A stretch of 64,000 nt of DNA from Angiostrongylus vasorum (Eukaryota; Nematoda; Chromadorea; Rhabditida; Metastrongylidae): positions 4,643,001 to 4,707,000 of the forward strand of contig JADANN010000364.1 in assembly GCA_018806985.1 (NCBI GenBank), read 5' to 3'. The translations under genes were made by a program, and so were the position numbers. The first letter of the stretch is position 1. Each line of letters starts with the position of its first letter. A model generated the notes under the pieces. That model was not told the origin of the DNA. It worked only from the letters and a program-made list of their open reading frames with translations, and made no database searches. Shown one piece after another: positions 1 to 10,362 of the stretch.

Positions 1-157
1 AGTAGTTTTGATCGTTCAAATTTCTGGTTTTCAGTAGTGAATACAGAACATCCGAAAGTGGCTTCAACAGCGCTCTAGCTAACTGCTGTGATGCAATGCT
101 ATTTTCGCAAAGAAGTCGCCAGTCAATGACTGCTAAACGATATGACTTTTTATGAAA

Positions 158-593
158 ACAGAAGAATTAGCTTTTTATTTTCTGCCTTTTATACTTTTTT
201 ATGGCAGGTTATTACTATGCGAAATACAACAACAAGATTGCTGAGATATTTGCAAAACTCGGACCGCAGGTGTTTGCGATGGGGAACGAACGTGCTATTG
301 TGCTTCGGGGAGTAGCGCGTTCACCACACACCATGCGGGTCTTCGTTTCGCCTGTCTCTCAGCTAGTTCTTATCGATCTCTGCCGTCAGCAATCACCCGT
401 CGCAGAGATCGATAAGAACTAGCTGAGAGACAGGCGAAACGAAGGACCCGCATGGTGTGGTGGTGAACGCGCTACTCCCCGGAAAGCACAATAGCGCGTT
501 CGTTCCCCATCGCAAACACCTGCGGTCCGGAGTTTTGCAAATATCTCAGCAATCTTGTGGTTGTATTTCGCATAGTAATAACAGAAGAATTAG
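158..593 (-). mobile_element. SINE1 inverted dimer with 13-bp target duplication
   Basis: Positions 201-395 and 396-582 are near-perfect inverted repeats meeting at a palindrome around 395, so a transcript would fold into a long hairpin. Each arm carries the SINE1 body: a tRNA-like head with a B-box-like GCGTTCGTTCCCC, then a conserved tail region. Only the left side has the T-rich end 171-205, which reads as an A-rich 3' tail on the minus strand. The 13 bases ACAGAAGAATTAG occur at 158-170 and again at 581-593. That is a clean target-site duplication bounding a 410-bp insert (171-580), as expected for LINE-mediated retroposition of an already dimeric RNA. It lies next to the last visible exon of the F-box gene. 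Confidence 0.75.
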
Positions 594-620
594 TTATGTT
601 TGAAAAATAGAGTATAGAAG

Positions 621-848
621 TCAAACTAGGGACATGAAATCCAAGAAAGACGACCAATCAAAGAAAAACGCACTTTCATTTAATACAGTGGTTGTCGGCC
701 CAAACAGCACCATTAACAGCTTGCTCTGGTTGTTTGGTAATGGCACTGTACGGATCACTGCAGAAAGCCAGAAGGTGTACTCAGTATCCGCTCCATCATA
801 GTGAGCATATCGACCAGATAACAACAGCTGACAAATACTTTCTCGGAC
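621..848 (-). CDS. FBXO47-like exon with FWL...FGP block
   Basis: The exon follows an acceptor (TATTTTCCAG) ending at 849 and is open in phase 0 until a TGA at 621-623. It contains [17 protein letters not shown] followed by KLLMVLFGP. This matches the spacing of the FBXO47 segment FWLTRI...LLYIIFGP. It joins in frame to the donor at 2830-2829 of the previous exon. Either the protein ends at 621, which is early for the family, or an internal donor such as the GTATTA after residues FGPTTT leads to exons beyond the window. Confidence 0.6.
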   Translation of the reverse strand, partial: VRESICQLLLSGRYAHYDGADTEYTFWLSAVIRTVPLPNNQSKLLMVLFGPTTTVLNESAFFFDWSSFLDFMSLV

Positions 849-3179
849 CTGGAAAATATCTGATTCCAACGTATACAAAACATACCTTAAACCTACTAGT
901 GTGCACATATTTTATGTTAACATGTAGGAGCAATAAGCAAGAGTCTGATGTGTAAATGGCAAAAAATGCCATTTTTACCCGACAATATTTTCAAAAAATT
1001 TGACTGAACCGCAAAAACTAGCTAAGGAAGAGGACGAGGAGGGAAAAAAATAACGGTGACAATGATACAGACGATGACAACACCTCAGTAGTAAGGAAAA
1101 AGAAAGAATAATAAAATGTGAAAAAAAGACCGCTCAATGGCTTAATTGATTGCATTCCGTCAAAACTTCTCCAAAATCTCTGCTGAGAAAAAATGAACTA
1201 TACTAGCTGAGATTTTGGGGCTTGGGTACGGAAACAGTAAAGATTAGCAAATGCCAATAATCTGTTGTACTTCAGGCTATTCGATATTAGATGAAACTGC
1301 TGTTCATACAATAATATTTGAGCACAAGCTAGTACACTACCTGCATCTCAAGCCTCGGAATCGAACCTGGGCTATGATCGGACAGTTCCTTAAGAGCATT
1401 TTTAAGTTGACCACCTCTCCATTCAAGCACTGCCTCTAGGACCTTTGCACATTCACAAAAAGTCCAGTTGGAACACATCTGTAAAAATTACATTTGTCGA
1501 GTTTCTCTCTATCGATTACGTAGTTACAACAGTCTTGATTATTTTCACCTTCCACAACTAAGCACGCGTGTACAAGTTCTAATCATTATTAATCGAAACG
1601 AAGGCCACTAGAAACTACACAGCTGTTCGAACAAGATACAGTTCTGCTGGTTCTATTACAGTAAAACTCTAGGTTTGTTAAGACCTCATATTTTCCGAAG
1701 GCAATTTCAACAGTTCAGTGAATGGTTTGTGAGCAGTTGGATATAGGCTCTAAAAAGTGGTAACATGACGAACGGAAGCTTCTGAGTGTGCTCGGTAAGA
1801 AAGAGGATCGTGCTATTGTTGTTTTAAATCTTACACTGTTGGTTGCACGATATGTGTTGGTGCACTGTACATAAAAAATCTGGATTTTTTCAATCATCGT
1901 GGCCCCGATGTCGAAGACGGTGGTGCATGAGGTAATAATTTATCCAGAATCCAGGAAAAGTGGAGTAGTCCATCCGCCGACCAACAAACTGCGACCGTAA
2001 CACTTTTCGTAAAAAATCTAGCTTTGGTGTATGCTTCAATGAGTTATCGTTGCCCAATCTTGTCTAATCAATCATTCAAGTTGTAGAAGAAACAGCTGCA
2101 CCAAAAAAAAATTGCAAAACAAGCTGTTTAAGCGGATCGTGTTTAATTTGTGGCAAAAAGATCGGTGTTTCCTTGTAACTTTTTAATTCCATGTTTCTCA
2201 AGCGTTTTGAACTGCTGGTTTAATCACGTAGAGTTCTTAAGTAAATTTTTTTGTAAATTTTCGAATATCGTGCATCTGCTTCATCCAACGCATTCAAATG
2301 GTCTCCGTCCAGGATTGCGTTTCATCCACAACCTTCTCCTTGTTCAGTAACCTTACCTCAACTGCGACACTTTTTGAAACTTGTGAATGGTTTCCGTAGA
2401 TCAACGTGCAAACTTTAAAAGGACCAAAATTGACCAGCTCTGCTTTTTCCTTTCAATTTCAACCATGCGTATATTCAGCAGAAATTGTGAAAATGTAGAC
2501 ATATTGCCTTATTTCACGTGTTCGTGACGATGTTAACTTTCGTTGGCGGCTGCATCATATGGGACACATAGCGTTCAAAAAGCACTACTTTGAAACAGTG
2601 ACACCAAATGTGCTCCTCATGAACATCAGCCTCTGTGAAGGGAAGAACAAATACGTCGATAAAACATAAATGCTATGATTTATAGAAACTAGTTCTTCCC
2701 AACCAATATCTATTACAATATCTGCATGAGGTAGCTTATCTACTCAACAAAAAGGTACCTCGAAAAAATATCAGCGCAAGAAACAAGCAAAGAGAAAATG
2801 GGACATTTACGAATTGCATATGAGTCATACTGGTAAAGCGTCGGATACGCTTGAGTCATATGCGACTAATATTGTTGGAAATGTTTTGAAAAACCACATT
2901 ACGGAAGTTAAACGAACAAAATAGACAGGAATCTTCTTCTTCAATCTTCTGAAGTCTGAAAAATTTAGATGAAGGAATCTACTCACTGTGTGAAGAACTC
3001 TTCCTACTCCAAGGTTATCGATTCCATCAGAGAGAAACGCTCGTTCACAGAATGATATCAATATCTCAATTCTTTTCGAAATAGGAAGATATACACATAT
3101 AGATTTAAGAAGTTTACCTGAAAATGAACACGTCAAGAACTTGGTAGTAATATCAACAAAACTGCGTGCAAACACAGAC

Positions 3180-3230
<51 letters not shown>

Positions 3231-3279
3231 AACATACACTCATGTACATCTGTACGCATGTGTGTACACATATAAACAT

Positions 3280-3313
<34 letters not shown>

Positions 3314-5968
3314 TACGCATGTATATATACGCTCAATTGAACTATTTTCCAAAGAAAAAAACGATGGCTATCGACCAGATCTTCAATAAACGCCTAAGAT
3401 AGCTGGCTCGATAAAAATCATACTGGCGACAGACCTCTTGTGAGCAGCCATGAATAAATGCATTGGCCTTATAGTTTACGTACAGCATGGACCAGAAGAC
3501 AGCTTTTGTGATCACGCAGTTTACTAATTGTTTTCATTCAAAAACCTATGTGATAATCCGTGAAGAAACTCCCTATACGAACAACTAGAAAACTGACCAC
3601 TTGCATCTTCAAATAAAATAAGTTTACACAGTACCTAACTTACCTAACCTAACCGAATACCTAATTAGTACCTAACTTGTCTATCACTTACAATAAAACT
3701 CCTTGTCTTTGAATTTTCCACTAAAAGTGACCAAACTCCACCAAATAATTAAGGATCGCAGAATAACATGCATACCGTTTCATGAACGCTAATGGAAAAT
3801 CGAGTAAAATGAGACGTATTTCAGTTAAGTCGGAATCCCCAGCGCCTCGTAAATGAAAATACCTTCTATAATGGTGCCAAAAACGTTCAAATTAGCCATC
3901 AATACTAGTTTTGTGAAAAATTCAGAAATCATTAAAGCAGAAAAACCCATTGCTTCCGAAGAACAATCAGCACTACTTCATCGAGTGCAAGAAGTACTTC
4001 ATTGGATTCGAAACCGCTCAGTATGCGATCAGTAAAAACGCTTCTCTATGTATTACAGATCAGACCACTTTGAAATGGTCCTGGCATTAATACACGAATG
4101 CTAAGAATTATGAAGGAAAGGGCTCTGGCTTTCTGCTAACATTAAAGTTTCAACGTACCATAGCAATAGAATGGATCACTCGGAGTGAAATATTTGCACG
4201 AAGATCTTACTCCATTCTCGGTAAACCTTGTGCTTTCACGTTGAGCCCGTCTTAGAAAAGAGTGCGAGTTAACATAATCCAACGCATATTTCGACCAAGC
4301 CGTTGAAGTTAAGCAAAGAGCGATCAGACACGATACTTCAAGATTATCAAACAGTAGGTGAAATAAATTTGATGGCAGTTCTCCGAAAGCTCCAAGAGGT
4401 GTTGGGATGCGCCGGACCACACGACCGGTGACAGAAGAGTGCCTAATGGCGCAACACTCTAAACAAGTTTTTTGTTACAACTATTATAGCTGTTAAAAAA
4501 GTTTTTTTTCACAAACACGTTCCCATGAAGTAACGTAAAATAAAGGGATAAAGCTCTCGGCGTTGATCAATCCTTAAGGATGCGCCATGCATTGAGCATC
4601 GTTGGAAGTGACTGAATGCATATCTGCCCTTTACAATGACTCACGGTTGCGTACCGATGTATCGAGCCAGTGCTGCTATCCTCCCAGACAAGTCTGGGCC
4701 TAGAGCTATGGAGGAGCTTGGCGAGCCAGGGGGCGCGGGAATCGATCCCAGGTGTGCCGCAGGGCGCCTCCCATCACTGCGCCACAGGAGCTCTTATGAA
4801 GTAGCATAGTATGGGGATATTCTGATTAAATAGCAGCAAAACTGTTTATGAAATTCCAAAATGAACTCCCCATGGTGGATTCTTCCTTTGATAAGGATTA
4901 TACATCAAAATCGTGTAAGCTTATAAAAGAAAGGATACATATTGATTAGTCATACCGAGGTTGGCGAAAATTAATTTCGATATACTATTATTCTCCTTAC
5001 GTTGTTTTGTTTTCATGTTATACGAGTCTCTATAATGGAAACGGGGGGCGATTTCGGTGGGGAGAGAACCGTGTGGGGAAAAAAGTATGATTCTAAGGCA
5101 TGTTTCATGATATAGTCCGGAATTATACTCAAGAGTTGGTTCCTTGAACTTACATAAGGAGAAAGTCACTCAACCGAAATTCGTACAGACATGAAGCAAA
5201 CTGATAGAGATACCAGTTAATGGTCCTTGGTCAATTAATTGGGAGCTTAACATATCTTGAAATGCCCACAGCAGACTTATATCAATCATAAGAAATTAGA
5301 CTTTAGCTACAAAACTTCCATGACAGCTACAAAAACGAAAATTCTTACTAAAGTAAAGTCGCACCATTCTGAAATCCCACACAACGAAGGAACAGAGGAC
5401 TCATTCCATTGCAAGCTTCTGCCGGCGAGATGAACTTAACATCACACACTGTCAGTCCTCGGCGACCACGCTTGCAGCAATCGTTAGCTTCTTCCTCACG
5501 AGCACGTTTCCGAACCGAGAAGTACGATGTGATCCGTGCTCCATCCTAAACTCAAACTCTCGAAAACTGTCGAAGATATAGGGTTTTTCATAAGAGATAT
5601 GAGCCTAGCGAGTATTCTCAATTTCAGACCTCTTCAAATTCAAGAAAGCTTTATAACCTTACGGATACTGCATCCCTAAACGACTGAAAACCTCCAACTG
5701 AAAGTCAAGAAAACTTAATCCAAACACTACAGAGTAGGGCTCGCGTGCACTTGATATCGATTAGCTCAAGCTATATCTAAATCCTACACTTACAACAAGA
5801 AATCATCATAAGTATATAAGTCTTCCTATTCTTTTGAATTCTAACGCATAGAAAACATATAAAGCTTACGACACGTCGGAATACTCTGCTCATCCATTGC
5901 GGATTTCGTGACGATACTGGTGCAGAACTCGAGGACGCTACTTTTTCTTCGCTGAACTCTTTCGCCAT
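621..5968 (-). CDS. FBXO47/PROM-1-like F-box protein gene, partial
   Basis: This is a minus-strand multi-exon gene whose 3' part leaves the window. Exons supported by splice signals are 5870-5968 (candidate first exon), about 5348-5545 (candidate), 4211-4442 (F-box), 2831-3117, and 848 down to about 621. The last three resemble, in order, the F-box, the LLxKR..LLPTKxRL-type block and the FWL...FGP block that I recall from FBXO47. FBXO47 proteins are substrate adaptors of SCF ubiquitin ligases; the C. elegans orthologue PROM-1 acts in meiotic entry and chromosome pairing. Phases agree between 2831 and 848 (phase 0). At least one small exon between 3117 and 4211 is still missing. The introns hold a mariner remnant, a SINE2 and TA microsatellites. 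The link between exons 1-2 and the F-box exon is inference. Confidence 0.6.
849..1335. other. Intron of F-box gene, no feature seen
   Basis: AT-rich sequence with no coding segment, repeat family or RNA gene that I can support. It lies inside the intron between the 848 and 2831 exons of the FBXO47-like gene. Confidence 0.4.
1336..1440 (-). repeat. tRNA-like sequence or pseudogene
   Basis: On the minus strand this carries CCCAGGTTCGATTCC, a good B-box/T-loop. It is preceded by an A-box-like GGAGAGGTGGTCAACTTAA and a possible class II variable region, in the order of a Leu- or Ser-type tRNA. The acceptor ends do not pair convincingly, so it is more likely a tRNA-derived repeat or pseudogene than a working tRNA. 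Confidence 0.35.
1905..2065 (-). pseudogene. mariner transposase remnant
   Basis: The minus-strand translation includes [18 protein letters not shown]. This resembles the mariner segment KVMxTVWWSADGxIHYS that lies before the second catalytic aspartate. Just upstream in another frame is KHTPKLDF, like the EAPKHFPKPKLH stretch of the same proteins. No terminal repeats or intact frame could be found, so this is an old fragment in an intron of the F-box gene. Confidence 0.45.
2066..2830. other. Intron sequence, possibly more decayed mariner
   Basis: No host exon was recognised. The part nearest 2065 may continue the mariner remnant, but frames are too broken to follow. The interval ends at the splice donor of the 2831-3117 exon. 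Confidence 0.3.
2831..3117 (-). CDS. FBXO47-like exon with [11 protein letters not shown] block
   Basis: The acceptor ATTTTCAG ends at 3118. The exon starts in phase 1 and runs 287 bases to a GTATGA donor at 2830. The translation begins [19 protein letters not shown], comparable to the FBXO47 motif LLFKRCTLLLPTKERLKYI. It continues through a [12 protein letters not shown] segment, comparable to the helical region after it. An in-frame GTGAGT at 2986-2981 would leave only a 31-base intron, so I read through it. It lies immediately downstream of a TA microsatellite. Confidence 0.6.
3181..3306. repeat. Two TA microsatellites
   Basis: Alternating TA tracts occur at 3181-3227 and 3279-3306, separated by mixed TA/TG-rich sequence. 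Open frames in this interval are products of the repeat, not genes. The tract is only about 60 bases upstream of the acceptor of the 2831-3117 exon, so its length might affect splicing. Confidence 0.9.
3403..4210. other. Intron region; one small exon expected but not placed
   Basis: The F-box exon ends in phase 0 and the next recognised exon starts in phase 1, so a short exon should lie here. A 29-base segment near 3695-3723 on the minus strand has good splice ends, but its phase does not solve the problem. At 3631-3656 there is a short CCTAA-rich stretch that is not a telomere repeat. Confidence 0.35.
4211..4442 (-). CDS. F-box exon of FBXO47/PROM-1-like gene
   Basis: The exon runs from an acceptor (CGCCATTAG) ending at 4443 to a GTAAGA donor at 4210. 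It encodes about 77 residues. The core [20 protein letters not shown] followed by [20 protein letters not shown] has the LP..hh..hh..L spacing of an F-box. The leading LGxFGxLP is characteristic of FBXO47 rather than of the large nematode F-box families. F-boxes bind SKP1 and recruit substrates to cullin-RING ligases. Phase is 2 at the 5' side and 0 at the 3' side. Confidence 0.7.
4545..4793 (-). mobile_element. SINE2 copy
   Basis: The tRNA-like head lies at the right end (GGCGCAGTGATGGGAGGCGC on the minus strand) with a B-box-like GGGATCGATTCCC region nearby. Then come the shared core and the tail, which ends in the conserved GAGCTTTATCC. It sits in an intron of the F-box gene. Confidence 0.75.
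5348..5545 (-). CDS. Candidate exon with PIP-box-like motif
   Basis: It follows an acceptor (GAGTTTAG) ending at 5546, is in phase with the exon at 5870-5968, and stays open to a TAG at 5348. It begins [19 protein letters not shown]. The I-T-S-Y-F core with basic residues after it resembles the PCNA-binding PIP degron of CDT1 or p21, but the usual first glutamine is absent. The remaining residues are Cys- and basic-rich. No donor gives a simple phase match to the F-box exon, so membership in the FBXO47-like gene is inference. The true 3' end is unknown. Confidence 0.35.
   Translation of the reverse strand, partial: DGARITSYFSVRKRAREEEANDCCKRGRRGLTVCDVKFISPAEACNGMSPLFLRCVGFQNGATLL
5870..5968 (-). 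CDS. Candidate first exon, Ser-rich N-terminus
   Basis: It starts at an ATG at 5968 and ends 33 codons later at a GTAAGC donor (5869). It encodes [18 protein letters not shown] followed by a basic RVFRRV end. It has no signal peptide and looks disordered. The next in-phase exon on this strand is the candidate at 5348-5545. It could begin the F-box gene or a separate small gene. Confidence 0.4.
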
Positions 5969-6307
5969 CTGGTTACAACAGCAGTATGGGTAGAAACAGA
6001 TCTATGTAGCCTGAAAAAGGAATAAAACACAAACATAACCCTAAACAGCGAAAGGAAAGACTGAAGGATTAGCTAGTAGAAAAAGTGCTGGTAGATTTGA
6101 CCCCACGCCGTTCTCAAAGAAATTTGAAGCATTTGCGCGGGAAATTTTCGTCCTGACTGTGCACGCGCCAGACGCCCCCATTTCGTCCACGTTTCATGTG
6201 ATTGCGCGGTTTTTTATGCCATTTATTTATATCCGATTCGCTTTTTTACTGGTATTTTTGAGATGTAACTCCTTATAACTAAGTCCTTACTTGATTGTGA
6301 AAAATAG
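5969..6307. other. Probable promoter side of the F-box gene
   Basis: No exon or repeat was recognised. The interval lies between the candidate first exon and a SINE2/RTE block, so it is the likely promoter region if 5968 is the true start. No core promoter element could be assigned. Confidence 0.3.
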
Positions 6308-6576
6308 AAGGATAAAGCTCTCGGCGTCGAACATCCCCCTGAGGGATGCGCCACGCATTCGACTTCATTAAGCATCACTGGAGGTGACTGAATGCACATC
6401 TGGCCTTTACAATGAGTTGCGGGGGGCCTACCGATGTGTGGAACCAGTGCTGCCATCCTCCCAGAGATGTCTGGTACCAATTTGGCGATCCCGGAAGGAT
6501 GAAAGGCTTGGTGAGCCTTGGGCATGGGGATCGATCCCACGAGTATTGCAAGATGCCTCTGATCACTGCGATACAC
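6308..6576 (-). mobile_element. SINE2 copy abutting RTE copy 1
   Basis: The tail GAGCTTTATCC lies at the left, then the body, and the tRNA-like head at the right (ATGCGTGTATCGCAGTGATC on the minus strand). The head ends directly against the 3' end of RTE copy 1. Confidence 0.75.
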
Positions 6577-9500
6577 GCATCTGCATCACCTGTATCACGT
6601 ATGGTTCCACTGATCATCGAGTGACTCGAGAGGGTGCCAGTAAATCTTCCATTTTTTCCCTCTCGCGTGCAAGAGTAGCCCAGAGGATTCTGCTACCTCT
6701 AAGGACTCGTCGACTACCATATCTTTCTTCTAGGTTTCTCGTGAAGAACTTTAACCATCGAGTTGGTGGTCTTCCTGCAGTGCGTTTAACATCCTGAGGA
6801 ATCCGGTCACTAACGGCTCTTGTCCATCGGTTGTCATTCATACGCATTACGGGTCCGGTCCACCTTATCTTCGACTGTTTTGCGTACAGAACGGCGTCTT
6901 TGATTTTTGATCGTTGACGCAGGTCGGAGCTTCGGATCCCATCCTGTACTTGTGTGAACGGGATACCCCTAGCATCGTCCTTTCGACTGCGCTTTCGATA
7001 ACGCTGAGTGACCTCTCATCCTGCTTACGCAGCGACCAGGTTTTTGGCGCATACGTTATGACAGGAAACACCGTGGAGTCGAAAGGGTGGGCACGGAGTC
7101 GGGTCTTCTTTGTTCTCTTCACTACATCCTCAATGCTTTTGAGAGCTCGCTAAGCCGCTCGTTTCCTTCTGCTCAACTCTGGAACAAAGTCGTTCAACAT
7201 GTTGATTTCCCGACCTAGATAGATATACAGATGTTCGTTCCGTTGAGCGTGAATGGGGCATGCGAAACCATTCCGTTCATCATGAACATCGTTTTTTTGA
7301 GATTTAGTCGAAGACCAATCTTTCCACAGGCTTTATCAAAGTCGGCAAGCATACGTTCCGCTTGGCTAATGTTTGGTATTATAAGGACCGTGTCATCAGC
7401 AAAACGAAGATGGTGTAACTGCCGACCATCGATTTTCACTCCCATGTTATCCCATCCTAGTGTTGGCATGATGTTGTGGAGGGTTGCAGTAGATAATTTT
7501 GGCGAGATGGTATCGCCTTGCCTAACCCTCTTTTGACGTCAATGATAATATCGTCGAAGAATGGTTATACCTTGGTTGTGAAATTTTTTGTACAGCTTAC
7601 GAAGAATCTTTATGTACTGAGTAGGGACTCCTTGACTATCAACGGCTTCGTTGACTGCTTCTATCTCATTTGAATCAAAGGCCTTCTGTAAATCGATGAA
7701 TGTGAGACAGAGCGGTCTTTTGTACTCTCGCGACACTTCAGTGAGTCTTGTTATCATTTGAATGTGGTCCATCGTACTAAATCCTTTTCGAAACCCTGCC
7801 TGCTCACATGGCTGTCCTTCGTCCAATGTTCTGTCAATCCTGTTTAGGATGACTCGAGTGAAAAGTTTGTAGACGATAGACAGCACGCAGATTGGGCGAT
7901 AGTTGCTGACATCGTGTAGGTCACTCTTCTTGAATAATAACACGGTCTTGCTGGTCTTCCACTGAGTGGAGACCTTGCACTCAGACAGGTAACGTGGTGA
8001 GCAGCCGAGCCAGTGTGTTTACGAGGACTGGCGGAATGTTCTTCAAGTGTTCTAATCTTTTCCTGTCCGGACATTGTGCTGTTCGATTTTTCACCGACGA
8101 AATGGCATGTCGGATTTCGGAAGCGAGAACCGGTGGTACAACATATCTATCCTCCTTTATTTCATATGACGGAAGGTGGACATGGCCATCGAAGAGATCT
8201 GAGTGGTATTTGTGAATTATTTTCTCCATTGCCTTTTTGGACGCTGTTACTGTTCCATCTGGGCGTCTCAGTGCAATCATGTTGGTCTTGTAACTGGCGA
8301 AGCTTCTATGGGCTTTACGATTGCTTTTTCCCAGCCTCTGCAGCTTCGCCCATTACTACTGCTCTTCTCTCTTTAACATCCTCTTTTATCGCCTGTCTGC
8401 ATTGTTTTGCAAGTTCATACGTTAGTTCGCGGTTGCCAGCAGCTCGTGCGATTCCAAGCTGGCGCATCAGCTCAAGTGTTTCTGGAGACAGACGTCTCTT
8501 GGTGACTTTCAAAGTCTCAGATTTCATAGCGCTAACGTGAAGATGTTGAATGAGCCAATCGTATTCCTCGTCGATGTTATCAACAACGGCATCTTCCCAA
8601 CAGCCGACTTATGAATTGAATAAGTCCCAGTTTATGGTGGTTCTGGGACTGCGGTTTTTGAATTTGGCGGCTTTTTTCTTTTTTCCACGAGAAATAGAAT
8701 CTTGCACGAAGGAGACGGTGGTCTGATCCCGTGTAGAATTTTTGGGACAACAACGACATCGGTTAGGCAAAACCTTCTATTTACTGTGATGTGGTCTATT
8801 TCGTTATGGTACTCTCCATTGGGAGATTCCCACGTCCAGCGTTGAGGCTTCTGGAATTGCGAGTTATCATGGATGGTCTTGGTCGCCATGATAAACTCAG
8901 ACAGCCGCTCACCCTGTTCGTTCCATTCTAATCCATGAGTCCCAATGTGACGTTCTTCGGACGTTCTTCTTGGTCCAATCTTGGCGTTGAAGTCTCCAAT
9001 GATGACCTTGAAGAATGTATGGTCTTCTCTGTAGATCTTCTCCAAGTCCATATAGAGCGCTTCGACTTCTTCTTCGCCATAGTTTGATGTCGGCGTGCAA
9101 ACGACGAATATTGTCAAAGCCGGTATTGATCCACATCTTTTTAATCGTAAACGTTCGATTCGGATTGTAAGCTTTTTCGAATGGATTGTTCATGGACAAA
9201 CTCGTGTTGACGAGAACGCCGACGCCGCCGACTCTTCTACTGTCGCATGTTCCGAGGAACAGTTCTTCTCCGGTGTCACAGATGGCGTTGAATGGGTGGT
9301 GTCGTCTCGTCTGGGCCAGACCGATGACGTCGTACTTTATCCTTCTTGCTTGCATGAGCAAGTCTTCTATCGAGGACTCGGATGCAAGCGTACGTGCGTT
9401 TTAGGTACAGATCGTCACCATAGTTCTTTGAAATCCAGGCAGCTTCCATTGGCCCTGAGATTTCAACAGCCTCTCCGTGCTCGTCCTACCCAACACTGCA

Positions 9501-9990
9501 AAATTGGGGCTCTTTTCGGGGTCAGGGGAATGAGGCCCATTTTTTTTTACTGTGTTTAGCATTTTGATACCCACGTATAGCTTGCTGGGCTCTGAACGTG
9601 GGGGCTGGGTATACTCACGGATAGCTTCCTAGACTCTCCCAAAGTGGACATGGAACTTAATTGTTGGAGGCGACTCCTAGCCCCCTCCCTTATACTTCCC
9701 TATCACTTCATTACAGGCTTTTGGCCGAATTGACTCGTAGAGTACAATCTGCATAAGCGAGAACGCACCCACACACGCATGCATGAATACGCCCCGTAAA
9801 TGCATAAAGTATGTGCAAAAATCGGCGGAGCAGGAACAGGGAGTCCATCCCCTGGTTCCACCTGCGTCTCAGGGAAGCAAAGGTCGCTTTTGGTCCGCGA
9901 TTAACCCCCTATCCGCCACCTGGCGACGCGCCACGTAGCCTCGCGACTAACCGGCTCGAGATCGCTCATGTGAGGGAGATCCGTGGTCCA
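6577..9990 (-). mobile_element. RTE-type non-LTR retrotransposon, near full length
   Basis: About 3.4 kb, reading leftwards. The 5' untranslated part lies near 9400-9990, then an apurinic-type endonuclease, a reverse transcriptase and the C-terminal zinc/linker-like region. The 3' end is a short repeat of the type GGTGATACAGGTGAT near 6577-6600. Its order and sequence match the second copy at 36518-39169 over their shared length. The 5' end is taken as CCACGGATC near 9986, by comparison with copy 2. No clear target duplication was seen. Confidence 0.8.
6614..9400 (-). pseudogene. RTE endonuclease/reverse transcriptase ORF, frameshifted
   Basis: The single RTE polyprotein is split over several frames. 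Endonuclease parts are at 9361-8909 ([24 protein letters not shown]) and 9117-8632 ([11 protein letters not shown], then [12 protein letters not shown]). Reverse transcriptase parts are at 8280-7981, 7943-7539 (NYRPICVLSIVYKLF, LTFIDLQKAFDS) and 7469-7215 (LHHLRFADDTVLI, the catalytic FADD box). The C-terminal part at 6847-6614 includes RTAGRPPTRW. Multiple frameshifts and an in-frame stop near 9400 mean it is not translated intact. Confidence 0.85.
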
Positions 9991-10362
9991 TGTGATGATG
10001 CTTCTAACAAAATATTCAAGGTGTCGTTACCCCCGAAATGGCGATTCAGTTATGACTTCCCTTTGTGGCAACTGGTCGCAGGATGATTTTACTTGCCAAA
10101 AACCAGCCTACTATCAAGTTTGCTGGTTAAATGATGAGGGAAGACAACGTGTGGATAAGGAGAATGTTGGAGTGGACTCCCAGAGATTCAAGACAACCTT
10201 CATGTAAATCTGCAAAAGGATGATCAGATGTTATCGTTGCAAACCCGGAAACAAGCTGTGCTCAGATCTGACGTTAGCATTCAGATTCTTAATCATAACC
10301 AAACCTACACATTAACCACACTAACGTCGTGGAAGACAGTGGTAAGGTAAAGGGAATGATTT
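9991..10362. other. Spacer holding an RTE-2 scrap
   Basis: Outside the 10113-10205 RTE-2 fragment this stretch shows no exon, RNA gene or repeat boundary. Confidence 0.35.
10113..10205 (+). pseudogene. RTE-2 fragment (C-terminal region)
   Basis: One plus-strand frame reads AG-stop-MMREDNVWIRRMLEWTPRD. This aligns with the better-preserved RTE-2 segment near 46880, AGHIMRRTHDGWTKRTIEWT. It is a short degraded piece of the second RTE lineage. Confidence 0.55.

Noticed and set aside
2825..3402. Open frames of 67-175 codons across the TA repeats
   Set aside because: The Tyr/Ile runs are translations of the microsatellite. Only the part from 3117 leftward on minus is supported, as an exon.
3631..3656. 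CCTAA-rich stretch resembling telomere repeat
   Set aside because: Too short and irregular, and not the nematode TTAGGC unit.
8013..8540. 175-codon plus-strand frame
   Set aside because: Antisense shadow of the RTE reverse transcriptase region.
9095..9559. 154-codon plus-strand frame
   Set aside because: Antisense shadow of the RTE endonuclease and leader.
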